A stretch of 64,000 bases of DNA from positions 186,001 to 250,000 of the forward strand of contig JAEYWX010000012.1 of the NCBI GenBank assembly GCA_023428755.1, written 5' to 3'. A model generated the notes under the pieces. It saw only the letters and a program-made list of their open reading frames with translations, did no database searches and was not told the origin of the DNA. The first letter of the stretch is position 1. The number at the start of each line of letters is the position of its first letter. This document shows positions 46,993 through 54,794 of the stretch, piece after piece. Position numbers and translations under genes: made by a program. The DNA is from Bacteroidota bacterium. GTDB lineage: Bacteria; Bacteroidota; Bacteroidia; Chitinophagales; Chitinophagaceae.

Positions 46993-47784
46993 ATGAAAAC
47001 AACCTTCACAATTTTTGTTACAATGCTGTGGCTTTCGATGGCCACAGCACAGGAAAACAGTAAAGCAGTTACCAAACCTGGTGCATCTGCTGCCAACAGC
47101 AAAGCAATTACCGACTGTAAACAGATTAGTGGCGGTAATGTAGAAACCACCTTGCTGAACGGCGCATTCAAAACACTTGATTTGAAATTAGATGAGAAAG
47201 AGGGATTTCTGAAGATCGGCAACAAACGATCTGCGTTTCGCATTGCGGAGTATAAGATCAACAAGCCGGGCAACAACTGGGTGTACTCCGTTAAAGACAT
47301 CAACTCGTTCAAGCATTTTCTGAAAGCAGAGAAAAACAATTTCTATCTCTACATTGAATTTGAAGGTAACGGTAACGAGATCAAAGGCGAATGTCCCGGT
47401 TGTGCCAAAGCATTTGAAGACAGAAGGGCTCCCGACATCAACTGGAAAGGGGCACGTGTTGCACGCATCAAACTGAAACCGGTTGCGTTTCAAAACAGCA
47501 TCAGCTTCCAGGTACAGGAGGTAGAGCTGGAAGGTAAGTTTGATGTTGACGGGCCTATTGATATTATTATGCCTGCTGTAAACTTTTTGGAAGTAGCCAT
47601 CAAAAAAGCAATTGAAACACAAATGAAAAAACATCTCAATGATGCTGTTATTAAGAAACAGATCGCTGCTGCGTTTCAGCCAGTTACCAGTCAGCTGGGC
47701 TTCATGAAAATAAAAAATGTGTACATGAGCGAAGGGCAACTGTTTGTATGTGGCGAAACCACGCAGCGGGTGAATATTAAATAA
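46993..47784 (+). CDS. Exported protein, unknown function
   Basis: The ATG at 46993 (MKTTFTIF) is preferred, because it gives a signal peptide ending ATAQ. The mature domain begins DCKQISGGNVETTLLNGAF. A CPGCAKAF pair lies mid-protein, and a C-terminal helix pair (IKKAIETQMKKHLNDAVIKK, FQPVTSQLGFMKIKNVYMSE) has the look of lipid- or ligand-binding barrels of the TULIP or YceB kind; that resemblance is only suggestive. It sits in the exported cluster. Confidence 0.68.
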   Translation: MKTTFTIFVTMLWLSMATAQENSKAVTKPGASAANSKAITDCKQISGGNVETTLLNGAFKTLDLKLDEKEGFLKIGNKRSAFRIAEYKINKPGNNWVYSVKDINSFKHFLKAEKNNFYLYIEFEGNGNEIKGECPGCAKAFEDRRAPDINWKGARVARIKLKPVAFQNSISFQVQEVELEGKFDVDGPIDIIMPAVNFLEVAIKKAIETQMKKHLNDAVIKKQIAAAFQPVTSQLGFMKIKNVYMSEGQLFVCGETTQRVNIK

Positions 47785-47827
47785 CAAGTATTCCTGTAGC
47801 AAATTTCAAACAACGCAATCACTGGAA

Positions 47828-48541
47828 ATGAAACAACTGTTTTTTCTATTTATCATGATCTTGTGCGGATCACTTACCATAACGGCACAGTTAAAAGAAA
47901 AGATCAACACCGGAATTGGAAACAATAAAACGATTGCACCAGGTATTGGTAAAAAAGTGTACAAGCTTCCACGCATCAGTAATGCCGATGCAGAGCTGAT
48001 GAATCAACTTGACATCAGTAAAATCAATACACTCAATGCCCGGCTGATTGAAATTGCAAAAGAGGACCTGGACCGTAAAAAAGTACGCACCTGGAATATC
48101 AATCCCAGACGCCCGGTTTTAGCCAATATGCGTTTCTCCTATTATGGCTGGGCCGGCGGAGAATATTATTTTACGATAATGCCGTTAAAGTATCCGGGTA
48201 GTAATAATTATTCCATGTTTCCGGGGGCTGTTCATTTTGAAAATGCAGTGGCAGGGAAAGAATACCGCATGCGGATGAACATAAAAATTGATCCTTATGG
48301 GCCAAATGCAAATGAACGTGGAAAAGTGTTTATTGGGTTTACTCCAGTGAACAGCTTTTATTATGAAATCAAACAAAGCGACTATGTAACCGGTGGTACT
48401 GAAGAAATTGTTTTTCTGTTCACCTCAGAAGAAAGCGGACATGTCGTGATCAATATCAGTGCTTTTATGTTCAGTGGTCCACGCATGGACCAGGATCCCA
48501 AACCGTTATACGTCAGTTCCATTTCAATTGAAGAGTTGTGA
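47828..48541 (+). CDS. Exported protein, unknown function
   Basis: A signal peptide (ending TAQL) is followed by a region with KVYKLPRISNADAELMNQL, a basic segment, and a beta-rich C-terminal half (MRFSYYGWAGGEYYFTIMP, RMRMNIKIDPYGPNANERG, GHVVINISAFMF) that resembles a jelly-roll or carbohydrate-binding fold. It is the last gene of the exported cluster. Confidence 0.68.
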   Translation: MKQLFFLFIMILCGSLTITAQLKEKINTGIGNNKTIAPGIGKKVYKLPRISNADAELMNQLDISKINTLNARLIEIAKEDLDRKKVRTWNINPRRPVLANMRFSYYGWAGGEYYFTIMPLKYPGSNNYSMFPGAVHFENAVAGKEYRMRMNIKIDPYGPNANERGKVFIGFTPVNSFYYEIKQSDYVTGGTEEIVFLFTSEESGHVVINISAFMFSGPRMDQDPKPLYVSSISIEEL

Positions 48542-48592
48542 TAACTGCTAGCTATAAAAGCAACACAACATTTTTTGCTTTACTTTTAATCC

Positions 48593-49666
48593 ATGCCGGG
48601 TCATGAATATTCATTCACAAAAGTTTTCTGGAAAAAGCTGCGCCGCAACAAAGGCGCTGTATTTGGATTGATCGTGATTGTGCTGTCTATTGCTACTGCT
48701 TTGTTTGCGTACGTACTTGCGCCCGATGCCACACCTGATGCCAATCGGATTATTGTAGAAATTGCAGCAAAGAAACCCGGTTACAAACAACAGTTTTTCA
48801 AACTTCAACGGGATAACAGTACTGCTTCCGGAAATTATTTTTCAGGAAAAGAAGATGTGTATCAGTACATCCCCATTACTGCTTACAAAATGTTCAACGA
48901 CAGTATTGAGCTTGATAAATATGTGGATGAAGGTATAATAGAAAAAATACAATTTCCGCTCCATGGCCGTAATTCGCAAGAAGCTGTAGAAACACAAACC
49001 TTTTGGCTTGGTACAGATAAATTCGGCCGGGATATTTTAAGTCGTTTGATTGTTGGTGTACGTGTTAGTTTAAGTGTAGGACTTATTGCAGTAGTTATTT
49101 CACTGACTGTTGGAATTTTTCTTGGTGCCGTAGCCGGTTACTTTCGTGGCTGGATAGACGAAGCCATTCTCTGGCTCATCAATGTGGTGTGGAGTATTCC
49201 CACCTTGCTGTTGGTGTTTGCAATTACACTTGCATTGGGCAAAGGTTTCTGGCAGGTGTTTATTGCCGTTGGTTTAACACTGTGGGTGAACGTTGCCCGT
49301 TTGGTGCGTGGACAAATCCTCAGCATTCGTGAACTGAATTATATTGAAGCAACTAAAGCCATGGGTTTTTCGCACAGCCGCACCATCTTCAAACATATAC
49401 TCCCCAATATTATGGGACCGGTAATTGTAATTGCTGCCAGCAATTTTGCCAGCGCCATTGTTATTGAAGCCGGTCTTAGTTTCCTTGGTGTAGGTGTGCA
49501 GGCACCACAACCCAGCTGGGGACTTATGATCAAAGAAAACTACAACTTCATCATCACCAACAATCCCATGCTTGCCATTGCACCGGGCATTGCAATTATG
49601 TTGCTGGTCCTTGCATTTAATTTATTGGGTAATGGTTTGCGGGATGTGCTGGATGTAAGAAGTTGA
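48593..49666 (+). CDS. ABC transporter permease, DppC/OppC type
   Basis: The first transmembrane helix (GLIVIVLSIATALFAYVLAP) is followed by a large periplasmic insertion of about 90 residues, then the BPD_transp domain: GTDKFGRDILSRLIVGVRVSL, AVISLTVGIFLGAVAGYF, and the EAA loop YIEATKAMGFSHSRTIFKHILPN that meets the ATPase. The partner permease, ATPases and binding protein are not in the window. A peptide or nickel substrate is the family default. Confidence 0.93.
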   Translation: MPGHEYSFTKVFWKKLRRNKGAVFGLIVIVLSIATALFAYVLAPDATPDANRIIVEIAAKKPGYKQQFFKLQRDNSTASGNYFSGKEDVYQYIPITAYKMFNDSIELDKYVDEGIIEKIQFPLHGRNSQEAVETQTFWLGTDKFGRDILSRLIVGVRVSLSVGLIAVVISLTVGIFLGAVAGYFRGWIDEAILWLINVVWSIPTLLLVFAITLALGKGFWQVFIAVGLTLWVNVARLVRGQILSIRELNYIEATKAMGFSHSRTIFKHILPNIMGPVIVIAASNFASAIVIEAGLSFLGVGVQAPQPSWGLMIKENYNFIITNNPMLAIAPGIAIMLLVLAFNLLGNGLRDVLDVRS

Positions 49667-49729
49667 CAGAAGGGGTTTTAAGAATTGCTAGCATATTGAA
49701 TTGATAAATTGCGGATGTGAAACAAAATC

Positions 49730-50332
49730 TTAAAACAACTCCTGCATCTTCAACGGATCAATATTAAATGACTTGCGATGGTGCTCACACAAGCCATGCA
49801 CTTCAATTGCTTTCCGGTGTTCTTCGGTTCCATAGCCTTTGTTCTTTTTCCAGTTGTATTGCGGAAACTGTTGGTGCAGGTTCAACATGTATTCATCACG
49901 GTATGTTTTGGCTAAAATACTGGCCGCAGCAATGGAAGCAAATCGTCCATCACCTTTTACAAATGTTTTGTGTGGGATGCGTTTGTACTTGATAAATCGG
50001 TTGCCATCGATCAGCAGTAGTTGTGGTTTTTGTTTTAGCTGATCCAATGCCAGGTGCATGGCTTTGAACGATGCTTTCAGAATATTGATCTGGTCAATCT
50101 CATCCACATCCACTTTCGCTACAGCAAAAGCCGTTGCCTGTTCTTCAATAATCAGCCGCAATTCATTCCTGCTCTCTTCTTTCACTTGTTTGCTGTCGTT
50201 TAGCAGCGGATGATGAAATTCTTTTGGCAAGATCACTGCTGCTGCAAACACAGGTCCGGCATAGCAGCCACGCCCTGCTTCATCGCAGCCAGCTTCCAGC
50301 AATTCATCCTGATAAAAAGAAAGTAACGACAT
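49730..50332 (-). CDS. rnhB: Ribonuclease HII
   Basis: The catalytic motif AGCDEAGRGCYAGPV gives the DE pair, with LLLIDGNRF and KGDGRFASIAAASILAKTYRDEYM as the remaining acidic and substrate-binding segments. The 200 residues are the normal length. The enzyme cuts RNA in RNA-DNA hybrids during replication and removes misincorporated ribonucleotides. It converges on the ABC permease gene. Confidence 0.97.
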   Translation of the reverse strand: MSLLSFYQDELLEAGCDEAGRGCYAGPVFAAAVILPKEFHHPLLNDSKQVKEESRNELRLIIEEQATAFAVAKVDVDEIDQINILKASFKAMHLALDQLKQKPQLLLIDGNRFIKYKRIPHKTFVKGDGRFASIAAASILAKTYRDEYMLNLHQQFPQYNWKKNKGYGTEEHRKAIEVHGLCEHHRKSFNIDPLKMQELF

Positions 50333-50349
50333 GTGTTCAAAAGTAAGTT

Positions 50350-50363
50350 AACAAGCTATTGTT
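50350..50363. promoter_or_regulatory. Candidate operator before the Crp/Fnr gene
   Basis: AACAAGCTATTGTT is a perfect 5-4-5 inverted repeat. Its centre (50356.5) lies 36.5 bases before the end of the -7-like AACATTTG at 50386-50393. That spacing equals the operators of the sulfur genes, but the half-site differs (AACAA rather than GTGAY), so it is only a candidate. Confidence 0.35.
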
Positions 50364-50385
50364 TCTTCAATCCAAATAAAATTTC

Positions 50386-50393
50386 AACATTTG
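50386..50393 (+). promoter_or_regulatory. Putative -7 element of the Crp/Fnr gene
   Basis: AACATTTG fits TAnnTTTG in seven of eight positions, counting n as free. The start codon follows three bases later, so the transcript may begin at or near the ATG. Confidence 0.45.
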
Positions 50394-50396
50394 CAT

Positions 50397-51044
50397 ATGG
50401 CTACGCAACAGGTACAAGACGATCTTCTCCGCAAAAGTTATCCATTATTTGAAGATAACCTGGTAACAGAAATTGAAGAGCAAGGTGAATTTAAAACCTT
50501 CCCTGCCAATGAAATTCTGATGCGGAAAGGTCAGTACATCCGCAGTACCATGTTGGTGCTGGGTGGACTTATCAAGATCTATCGGGAAGATGATGAGGGG
50601 AATGAATTTCTCATGTATTATCTGAAGCCCGGTGAAGCCTGTGCGTTATCATTGGTTTGCGCTGCCAGGCATGAGGCAAGCCCCATCATGGCAAAAACGG
50701 TTACCGAAACAGAGGTAATGATGGTGCCGGTTGATACCATGAGCGAATGGATGAGTAAATTCAAAAGCTGGTACCAGTTTGTAATTGAAACCTACCGCAC
50801 CCGTTTTGATGAGTTGCTGCTTACATTGGACAATGTTGCTTTCCGCAGTATGGACGAACGGTTGGAATTTTATCTCAAACGTGCAAAAGAAGCACAACAA
50901 ACTATGTTACTAAATATCAGTCACCAGGAAATTGCACAGGAGCTGAATACATCGAGAGAAGTAATATCAAGGCTGCTCAAAAAAATGGAGCAAAAAGGGT
51001 TGGTTGGATTACAACGCAATGCTATTGAGTTGAAAAATTTATAA
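50397..51044 (+). CDS. Crp/Fnr family regulator, presumed regulator of the sulfur genes
   Basis: I chose the ATG at 50397 rather than the TTG at 50391. A cNMP-fold sensor domain (about 25-140) contains NEILMRKGQYIRSTMLVLGGLIK and just two cysteines, C82 and C88 (GEACALSLVCAA), in the beta-roll. The HTH domain (about 150-216) has SHQEIAQELNTSREVISRLLKKME, whose recognition helix combines the R-E of Crp with the E-xx-SR of Fnr. It lacks an N-terminal Fe-S cysteine motif. The two cysteines could sense sulfane sulfur or redox state. The adjacent genes have Crp-like operators. Confidence 0.9.
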   Translation: MATQQVQDDLLRKSYPLFEDNLVTEIEEQGEFKTFPANEILMRKGQYIRSTMLVLGGLIKIYREDDEGNEFLMYYLKPGEACALSLVCAARHEASPIMAKTVTETEVMMVPVDTMSEWMSKFKSWYQFVIETYRTRFDELLLTLDNVAFRSMDERLEFYLKRAKEAQQTMLLNISHQEIAQELNTSREVISRLLKKMEQKGLVGLQRNAIELKNL

Positions 51045-51056
51045 TTGTTTCCCTGT

Positions 51057-51070
51057 GTGATTTGTATCAC
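51057..51070. promoter_or_regulatory. Crp/Fnr-type operator upstream of TauE
   Basis: GTGATTTGTATCAC is a perfect 5-4-5 inverted repeat within TGTGA-N6-TCACC. Its centre, 51063.5, is 36.5 bases upstream of the end of the -7-like CACATTTG at 51093-51100. Confidence 0.78.
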
Positions 51071-51092
51071 CTTCTGCTGCTGAAATAGGAAC

Positions 51093-51100
51093 CACATTTG
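51093..51100 (+). promoter_or_regulatory. Putative -7 element of the TauE promoter
   Basis: CACATTTG fits TAnnTTTG except for its first base. It ends four bases before the ATG, so the message would have almost no leader. Confidence 0.5.
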
Positions 51101-51104
51101 CAGC

Positions 51105-51902
51105 ATGGAAATTATCGGCTATCTCGCTTCGATTGTAATTGGCATTTCGCTTGGCCTTATTGGTGGCGGCGGCTCCATTTTAACAGTACCGGTGTTGGTA
51201 TATCTGTTTGGTGTAAATCCGGTATTGGCAACTGCGTATTCATTATTTATTGTAGGTGCTACATCGTTGGTTGGTACGTTCCCAAAATACAAACTCGGTC
51301 TGGTAAATCTTAAAACTGCACTGATCTTTGGTGCACCCGCTATTGCTGCGGTTTACGCCACACGAAAATTTATTGTACCTGCCATTTCTGAAGAAGTTTT
51401 TACAATAGGAACATTTACAGTTACCAAACCCATTTTAATGATGCTGCTGTTTGCAGTGTTGATGGTATTTGCATCGTACTCCATGATCAAAGGAACGAAG
51501 GAAGAGGAAAACGGAAATGGAGGCGAACAGAAATTTAATTATCCATTGATACTTGTGGAAGGAACAGTCGTAGGCATTTTAACTGGATTGGTTGGTGCAG
51601 GTGGTGGATTTTTGATTATCCCTGCATTGGTACTGCTCAGCAAGTTGCCTATGAAACAAGCCGTTGGCACTTCGCTTCTGATTATCGCTGCCAAATCATT
51701 GATCGGCTTTTTGGGTGACATCGGTCATCAGGTAATCGACTGGAAACTGTTGCTCATTGTAACCACATTAGCCATTGCAGGTATTTTTATCGGTAACGCA
51801 TTGAGCAAAAAAATTTCCGGTGATAAACTAAAGAAGGGATTTGGATGGTTTGTGCTGGTGATGGGTATCTACATAATTGTGAAAGAATTGTTTATTCAAT
51901 AA
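51105..51902 (+). CDS. Sulfite exporter TauE/SafE family permease
   Basis: Eight hydrophobic segments in 265 residues, with the two-fold repeat of the family: GLIGGGGSILTVPVLVYLFG at the N-terminus and GLVGAGGGFLIIPALVLLSK in the second half. The family exports sulfite or sulfoacetate. In this sulfur region it would remove sulfite formed by persulfide dioxygenase and SoxB-type chemistry. Confidence 0.9.
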   Translation: MEIIGYLASIVIGISLGLIGGGGSILTVPVLVYLFGVNPVLATAYSLFIVGATSLVGTFPKYKLGLVNLKTALIFGAPAIAAVYATRKFIVPAISEEVFTIGTFTVTKPILMMLLFAVLMVFASYSMIKGTKEEENGNGGEQKFNYPLILVEGTVVGILTGLVGAGGGFLIIPALVLLSKLPMKQAVGTSLLIIAAKSLIGFLGDIGHQVIDWKLLLIVTTLAIAGIFIGNALSKKISGDKLKKGFGWFVLVMGIYIIVKELFIQ

Positions 51903-51974
51903 TATTCAAACGAAAGCTAATTCTTGAAACAATGTTAAAGTGTCAGCAATCTGAACAAATTTATTCAACTGTTT

Positions 51975-52012
51975 GGCCTCCCTCTCTGGAGGAGAGGGAA
52001 CGAGGGTGAGGC
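51975..52012 (-). repeat. 38-bp interspersed repeat, copy 2
   Basis: GGCCTCCCTCTCTGGAGGAG and the next 18 bases are the reverse complement of 24331-24368 with two differences. It ends three bases before the Crp/Fnr-type operator of the MBL-rhodanese gene. Confidence 0.8.
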
Positions 52013-52015
52013 TAT

Positions 52016-52029
52016 GTGACAAAAGTCAT
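52016..52029. promoter_or_regulatory. Crp/Fnr-type operator upstream of MBL-rhodanese
   Basis: GTGACAAAAGTCAT is a 5-4-5 inverted repeat with one mismatch, inside TGTGA-N6-TCATA. Its centre (52022.5) is 36.5 bases before the end of the -7-like CAACTTTA at 52052-52059. Confidence 0.7.
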
Positions 52030-52051
52030 AGTTATCCCCCTTCTGAAACCT

Positions 52052-52059
52052 CAACTTTA
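52052..52059 (+). promoter_or_regulatory. Putative -7 element of the MBL-rhodanese promoter
   Basis: CAACTTTA fits TAnnTTTG in four of six fixed positions. It is placed relative to the operator exactly as in the TauE and CoA-disulfide reductase promoters. Confidence 0.4.
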
Positions 52060-52097
52060 CATCCATCAATTAAAAAACAAAAAATAAAAACATACAA

Positions 52098-53519
52098 ATG
52101 AAAATTGAACAGATCTATACCGGTTGCTTAGCACAAGGCGCTTATTACATTGAAAGTGATGGCGAGGCAGTAGTGATCGATCCACTGCGTGAAGTAAAGC
52201 CTTACCTTGAAAAAGCAAAGCGCAACAATGCAAAAATCAAGTATGTATTTGAAACACATTTCCATGCTGATTTTGTGAGTGGCCACCTTGATCTTGCAAA
52301 AGAATCAGGTGCTAAAATCGTGTATGGCCCAAATGCACAACCCGATTTTGAATTTCATTCGGCCAAAGATGGGGAAGAGTTGAAAGTAGGCAAGCTTACA
52401 TTCAAAGTATTGCACACTCCAGGTCATACAATGGAAAGTACCTGTTATTTGCTGAAAGATGAGCAGGGAAAAGACATTGCCATTTTCACCGGCGATACAC
52501 TGTTTATTGGTGATGTAGGCCGCCCTGATCTTGCACAAAAAGTTGTAGCCGATCTTACACAGGATAAACTGGCCGGACATTTATTTGATTCTCTGCGTAA
52601 CAAAATTATGCCATTGGCTGATGAGATCATTGTATATCCTGCACATGGTGCCGGCAGTGCATGTGGCAAGAACATGAGCAAAGAAACTTCTGATACATTG
52701 GGTCATCAAAAAGCGACCAACTATGCGTTGCGTGCCAACATGACCAAAGAAGAATTCATTAAAGAAGTTACCACAGGCTTGGTAGCACCGCCGCAATATT
52801 TTCCGTTGAATGTAATGATGAACATTCATGGGTATGACAGCATTGAAGAAGTATTGAAGCGTGGTACACAAGCCCTGAGTCCTGAAGCATTTGAAACAGC
52901 AGCCAACGAAACAGGTGCGTTGATCCTTGATACAAGAGATGCAGAAGTGTTTGCAAAAGGCTTTGTACCAAACTCTATCAACATTGGTATCGATGGAAGT
53001 TTTGCTCCTTGGGTGGGCAGCATGATCGCAGATGTTAAACAGGAAATCCTGTTGGTAACGGATGAAGGACGTGAAGAAGAAGTGGTTACCCGTTTGGCAC
53101 GTGTGGGTTACGATTATTCATTGGGTTACCTGAAAGGAGGCTTCAATGCATGGAAAGAAGCAGGAAAAGAAATTGATCAGATCAAACGTATATCAGCAGA
53201 TGAGTTAGCTGAAATTGTAACAAAAGATAACAATGCAAATATTCTTGATGTACGTAAGGAGAGTGAGTTTAAGAGTGAGCATTTGCTGAATGTAGAAAAT
53301 GCACCGTTGGATTTTATTAACGACAGCATGTTGAAGGTTGATAAAAACAAAACCTATTATGTGCATTGTGCAGGCGGTTACCGCTCCATGATCTTCGCTT
53401 CTATTCTCCGTGCACGTGGTTACGATAATCTCATTGATGTACGTGGTGGTTTTAAAGCGATCAAAGAAAGCGGCAAGTTTAACTTAACCGATTACGTTTG
53501 TCCAACAACACTTTTATAA
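52098..53519 (+). CDS. MBL-fold persulfide dioxygenase-like protein with two rhodanese domains
   Basis: The N-terminal ETHE1-like metallo-beta-lactamase domain (about 1-240) has THFHADFVSGH, HTPGHTMESTCY, GDTLFIGDVGRPDL and YPAHGAGSACG. The position that is usually the second H in HADH is F here. The first rhodanese domain (about 255-360) has VTDEGREEE where the active Cys should be, so it is likely inactive. The second (about 365-473) has HCAGGYRS and is likely active. The protein probably oxidises GSH-like or thiol persulfide to sulfite, with sulfur passing between its domains. Confidence 0.95.
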   Translation: MKIEQIYTGCLAQGAYYIESDGEAVVIDPLREVKPYLEKAKRNNAKIKYVFETHFHADFVSGHLDLAKESGAKIVYGPNAQPDFEFHSAKDGEELKVGKLTFKVLHTPGHTMESTCYLLKDEQGKDIAIFTGDTLFIGDVGRPDLAQKVVADLTQDKLAGHLFDSLRNKIMPLADEIIVYPAHGAGSACGKNMSKETSDTLGHQKATNYALRANMTKEEFIKEVTTGLVAPPQYFPLNVMMNIHGYDSIEEVLKRGTQALSPEAFETAANETGALILDTRDAEVFAKGFVPNSINIGIDGSFAPWVGSMIADVKQEILLVTDEGREEEVVTRLARVGYDYSLGYLKGGFNAWKEAGKEIDQIKRISADELAEIVTKDNNANILDVRKESEFKSEHLLNVENAPLDFINDSMLKVDKNKTYYVHCAGGYRSMIFASILRARGYDNLIDVRGGFKAIKESGKFNLTDYVCPTTLL

Positions 53520-53539
53520 TCACTCATATTTAAACTGAC

Positions 53540-53568
53540 GAAAGGAGGTTGTATTGCAACCTCCTTTC
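53540..53568 (+). terminator. Hairpin between MBL-rhodanese and the first single rhodanese
   Basis: Twelve-base arms GAAAGGAGGTTG and CAACCTCCTTTC surround a TATTG loop. No T-run follows, only ATTTC, so this may be a partial terminator or an RNA-stabilising stem rather than a full stop. Confidence 0.55.
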
Positions 53569-53583
53569 ATTTCAAATAATTCT

Positions 53584-53955
53584 ATGAAGACCAGAATCTT
53601 TTTCCTCGCAGTTGGATTCTTTGCTGTTCTTTCTGCAATGGCGCAAACAAAAACAGTATCGCCTGCATTTGCTGAAAAGAAATTCAATAAGAAAAAAGTA
53701 GTGGTGCTGGATGTGCGTACCACACAGGAATTCAACGAAGGCCATTTGCCCAACGCAGTACACATTGATGTGATGGATTCAGTTGCGTTTGTGCAGCAGA
53801 TCAGTAAGTTGAAAAAAGGAAAGACTTACCTGGTTTATTGCAAAAGTGGACGACGCAGTACCAAAGCAGCAACGATGATGGAGCAACAGGGCTTTCGTCA
53901 TATCTGGAATATGGAAGGCGGCATCACTGTCTGGAAAGGAACAATTCAACACTAA
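53584..53955 (+). CDS. Periplasmic single-domain rhodanese
   Basis: I chose the ATG at 53584 (MKTRIF), which gives a signal peptide ending SAMAQ and lies after the hairpin. The rhodanese domain has VVVLDVRTTQEFNEGHLPNAVH and the active loop VYCKSGRRS, with the catalytic Cys. As an exported rhodanese it could accept sulfane sulfur from periplasmic thiosulfate or polysulfide. Confidence 0.93.
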   Translation: MKTRIFFLAVGFFAVLSAMAQTKTVSPAFAEKKFNKKKVVVLDVRTTQEFNEGHLPNAVHIDVMDSVAFVQQISKLKKGKTYLVYCKSGRRSTKAATMMEQQGFRHIWNMEGGITVWKGTIQH

Positions 53956-53972
53956 ACAAAAAAATATTTGAT

Positions 53973-54257
53973 ATGAATCTGAAAGAAATCGTTCAAAACC
54001 CGCAAACAAAGTTTGTGGATGTTCGTTCAAGGGAAGAATTTGCCGATGGGCATTTTCCCGGCGCTACCAATATTCCGTTGCCTGAAATAACAAGCAATGC
54101 AGAAGAATTAAAAACATTTAACGGCCCGGTGGTATTGTATTGCCGCTCCGGTGCAAGAAGTATGAATGCTTACTTTCTGCTGCAACAACTCGGGCTTGAA
54201 AACGTACACAATGCCGGTGGCTTGTACGATTTATTAACCTTGAAAAATCTCAATTAA
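53973..54257 (+). CDS. Cytoplasmic single-domain rhodanese (short)
   Basis: The 95 residues begin MNLKEIVQNPQTKFVDVRSREEF, giving the CH2A-like rhodanese motif. The active loop is LYCRSGARS. There is no signal peptide. It begins 17 bases after the previous gene and overlaps the next start nearly directly. Confidence 0.93.
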   Translation: MNLKEIVQNPQTKFVDVRSREEFADGHFPGATNIPLPEITSNAEELKTFNGPVVLYCRSGARSMNAYFLLQQLGLENVHNAGGLYDLLTLKNLN

Positions 54258-54258
54258 T

Positions 54259-54570
54259 ATGATCAACTTCATTAAAAAATTATTTGGACCCGGTACAGAT
54301 TTTAAAACATTGCAACAGCAGGGTGCAGTTATTATTGATGTGCGTACTGCCGGTGAATTCAATGGTGGCCATATCAAAGGTGCCATCAATATTCCGGTTG
54401 ACAGTATCCGTTCAAAGATCAACGACATTAAGAAAAAAGGAAAGCCGGTTATTACCTGTTGTGCCAGCGGTATGCGCAGTGGTTCAGCTACATCCATGCT
54501 GAAGCAGGCAGGTGTTGAAGCTTATAACGGCGGGTCATGGATCAGCTTACAAAATAAAATAGCATCATGA
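54259..54570 (+). CDS. Single-domain rhodanese
   Basis: IDVRTAGEFNGGHIKGAINIP is followed by active loop ITCCASGMRS, with two adjacent cysteines, unlike the other two single rhodaneses. The 103 residues are cytoplasmic. It overlaps the DUF2892 gene by four bases. Together with the two previous genes it forms a rhodanese relay. Confidence 0.92.
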   Translation: MINFIKKLFGPGTDFKTLQQQGAVIIDVRTAGEFNGGHIKGAINIPVDSIRSKINDIKKKGKPVITCCASGMRSGSATSMLKQAGVEAYNGGSWISLQNKIAS

Positions 54571-54794
54571 TCTTATCGTGGCTAAAACAATGGAATGGCA
54601 TGCGGCTCTTGCGTGTGGGCATCGGTACTGCAGCTATTGTGCAGGGATTTAATTCGCCCACGCCTTTCCTCTGGGTAATTGGTGCCGTGTTGGTGATACA
54701 GGCTGTTATGAACATCGGTTGTATGGGTGGTGCCTGTGCTGTTCCGCAAAGCAAACAACTAAAACAAGAAAGCAAACATGAAGAATCTCTTTAA
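54567..54794 (+). CDS. DUF2892/YgaP-like small membrane protein
   Basis: The 75 residues have two hydrophobic segments (GIGTAAIVQGF and PTPFLWVIGAVLVIQAV) and a CMGGACAVP Cys pair close to the end of the second helix. In YgaP the same fold is joined to a rhodanese; here it is a separate gene immediately after one (start overlaps the rhodanese stop). It probably tethers or receives sulfur from the rhodanese at the membrane. Confidence 0.87.
   Translation: MILSWLKQWNGMRLLRVGIGTAAIVQGFNSPTPFLWVIGAVLVIQAVMNIGCMGGACAVPQSKQLKQESKHEESL

Noticed and set aside
49667..49736. Weak inverted repeat GTTTTAAGA / TCTTAAAAC near the rnhB end
   Set aside because: The arms are about 44 bases apart and A/T-only; they overlap the rnhB stop and no T-run follows. 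Too weak to call a terminator.
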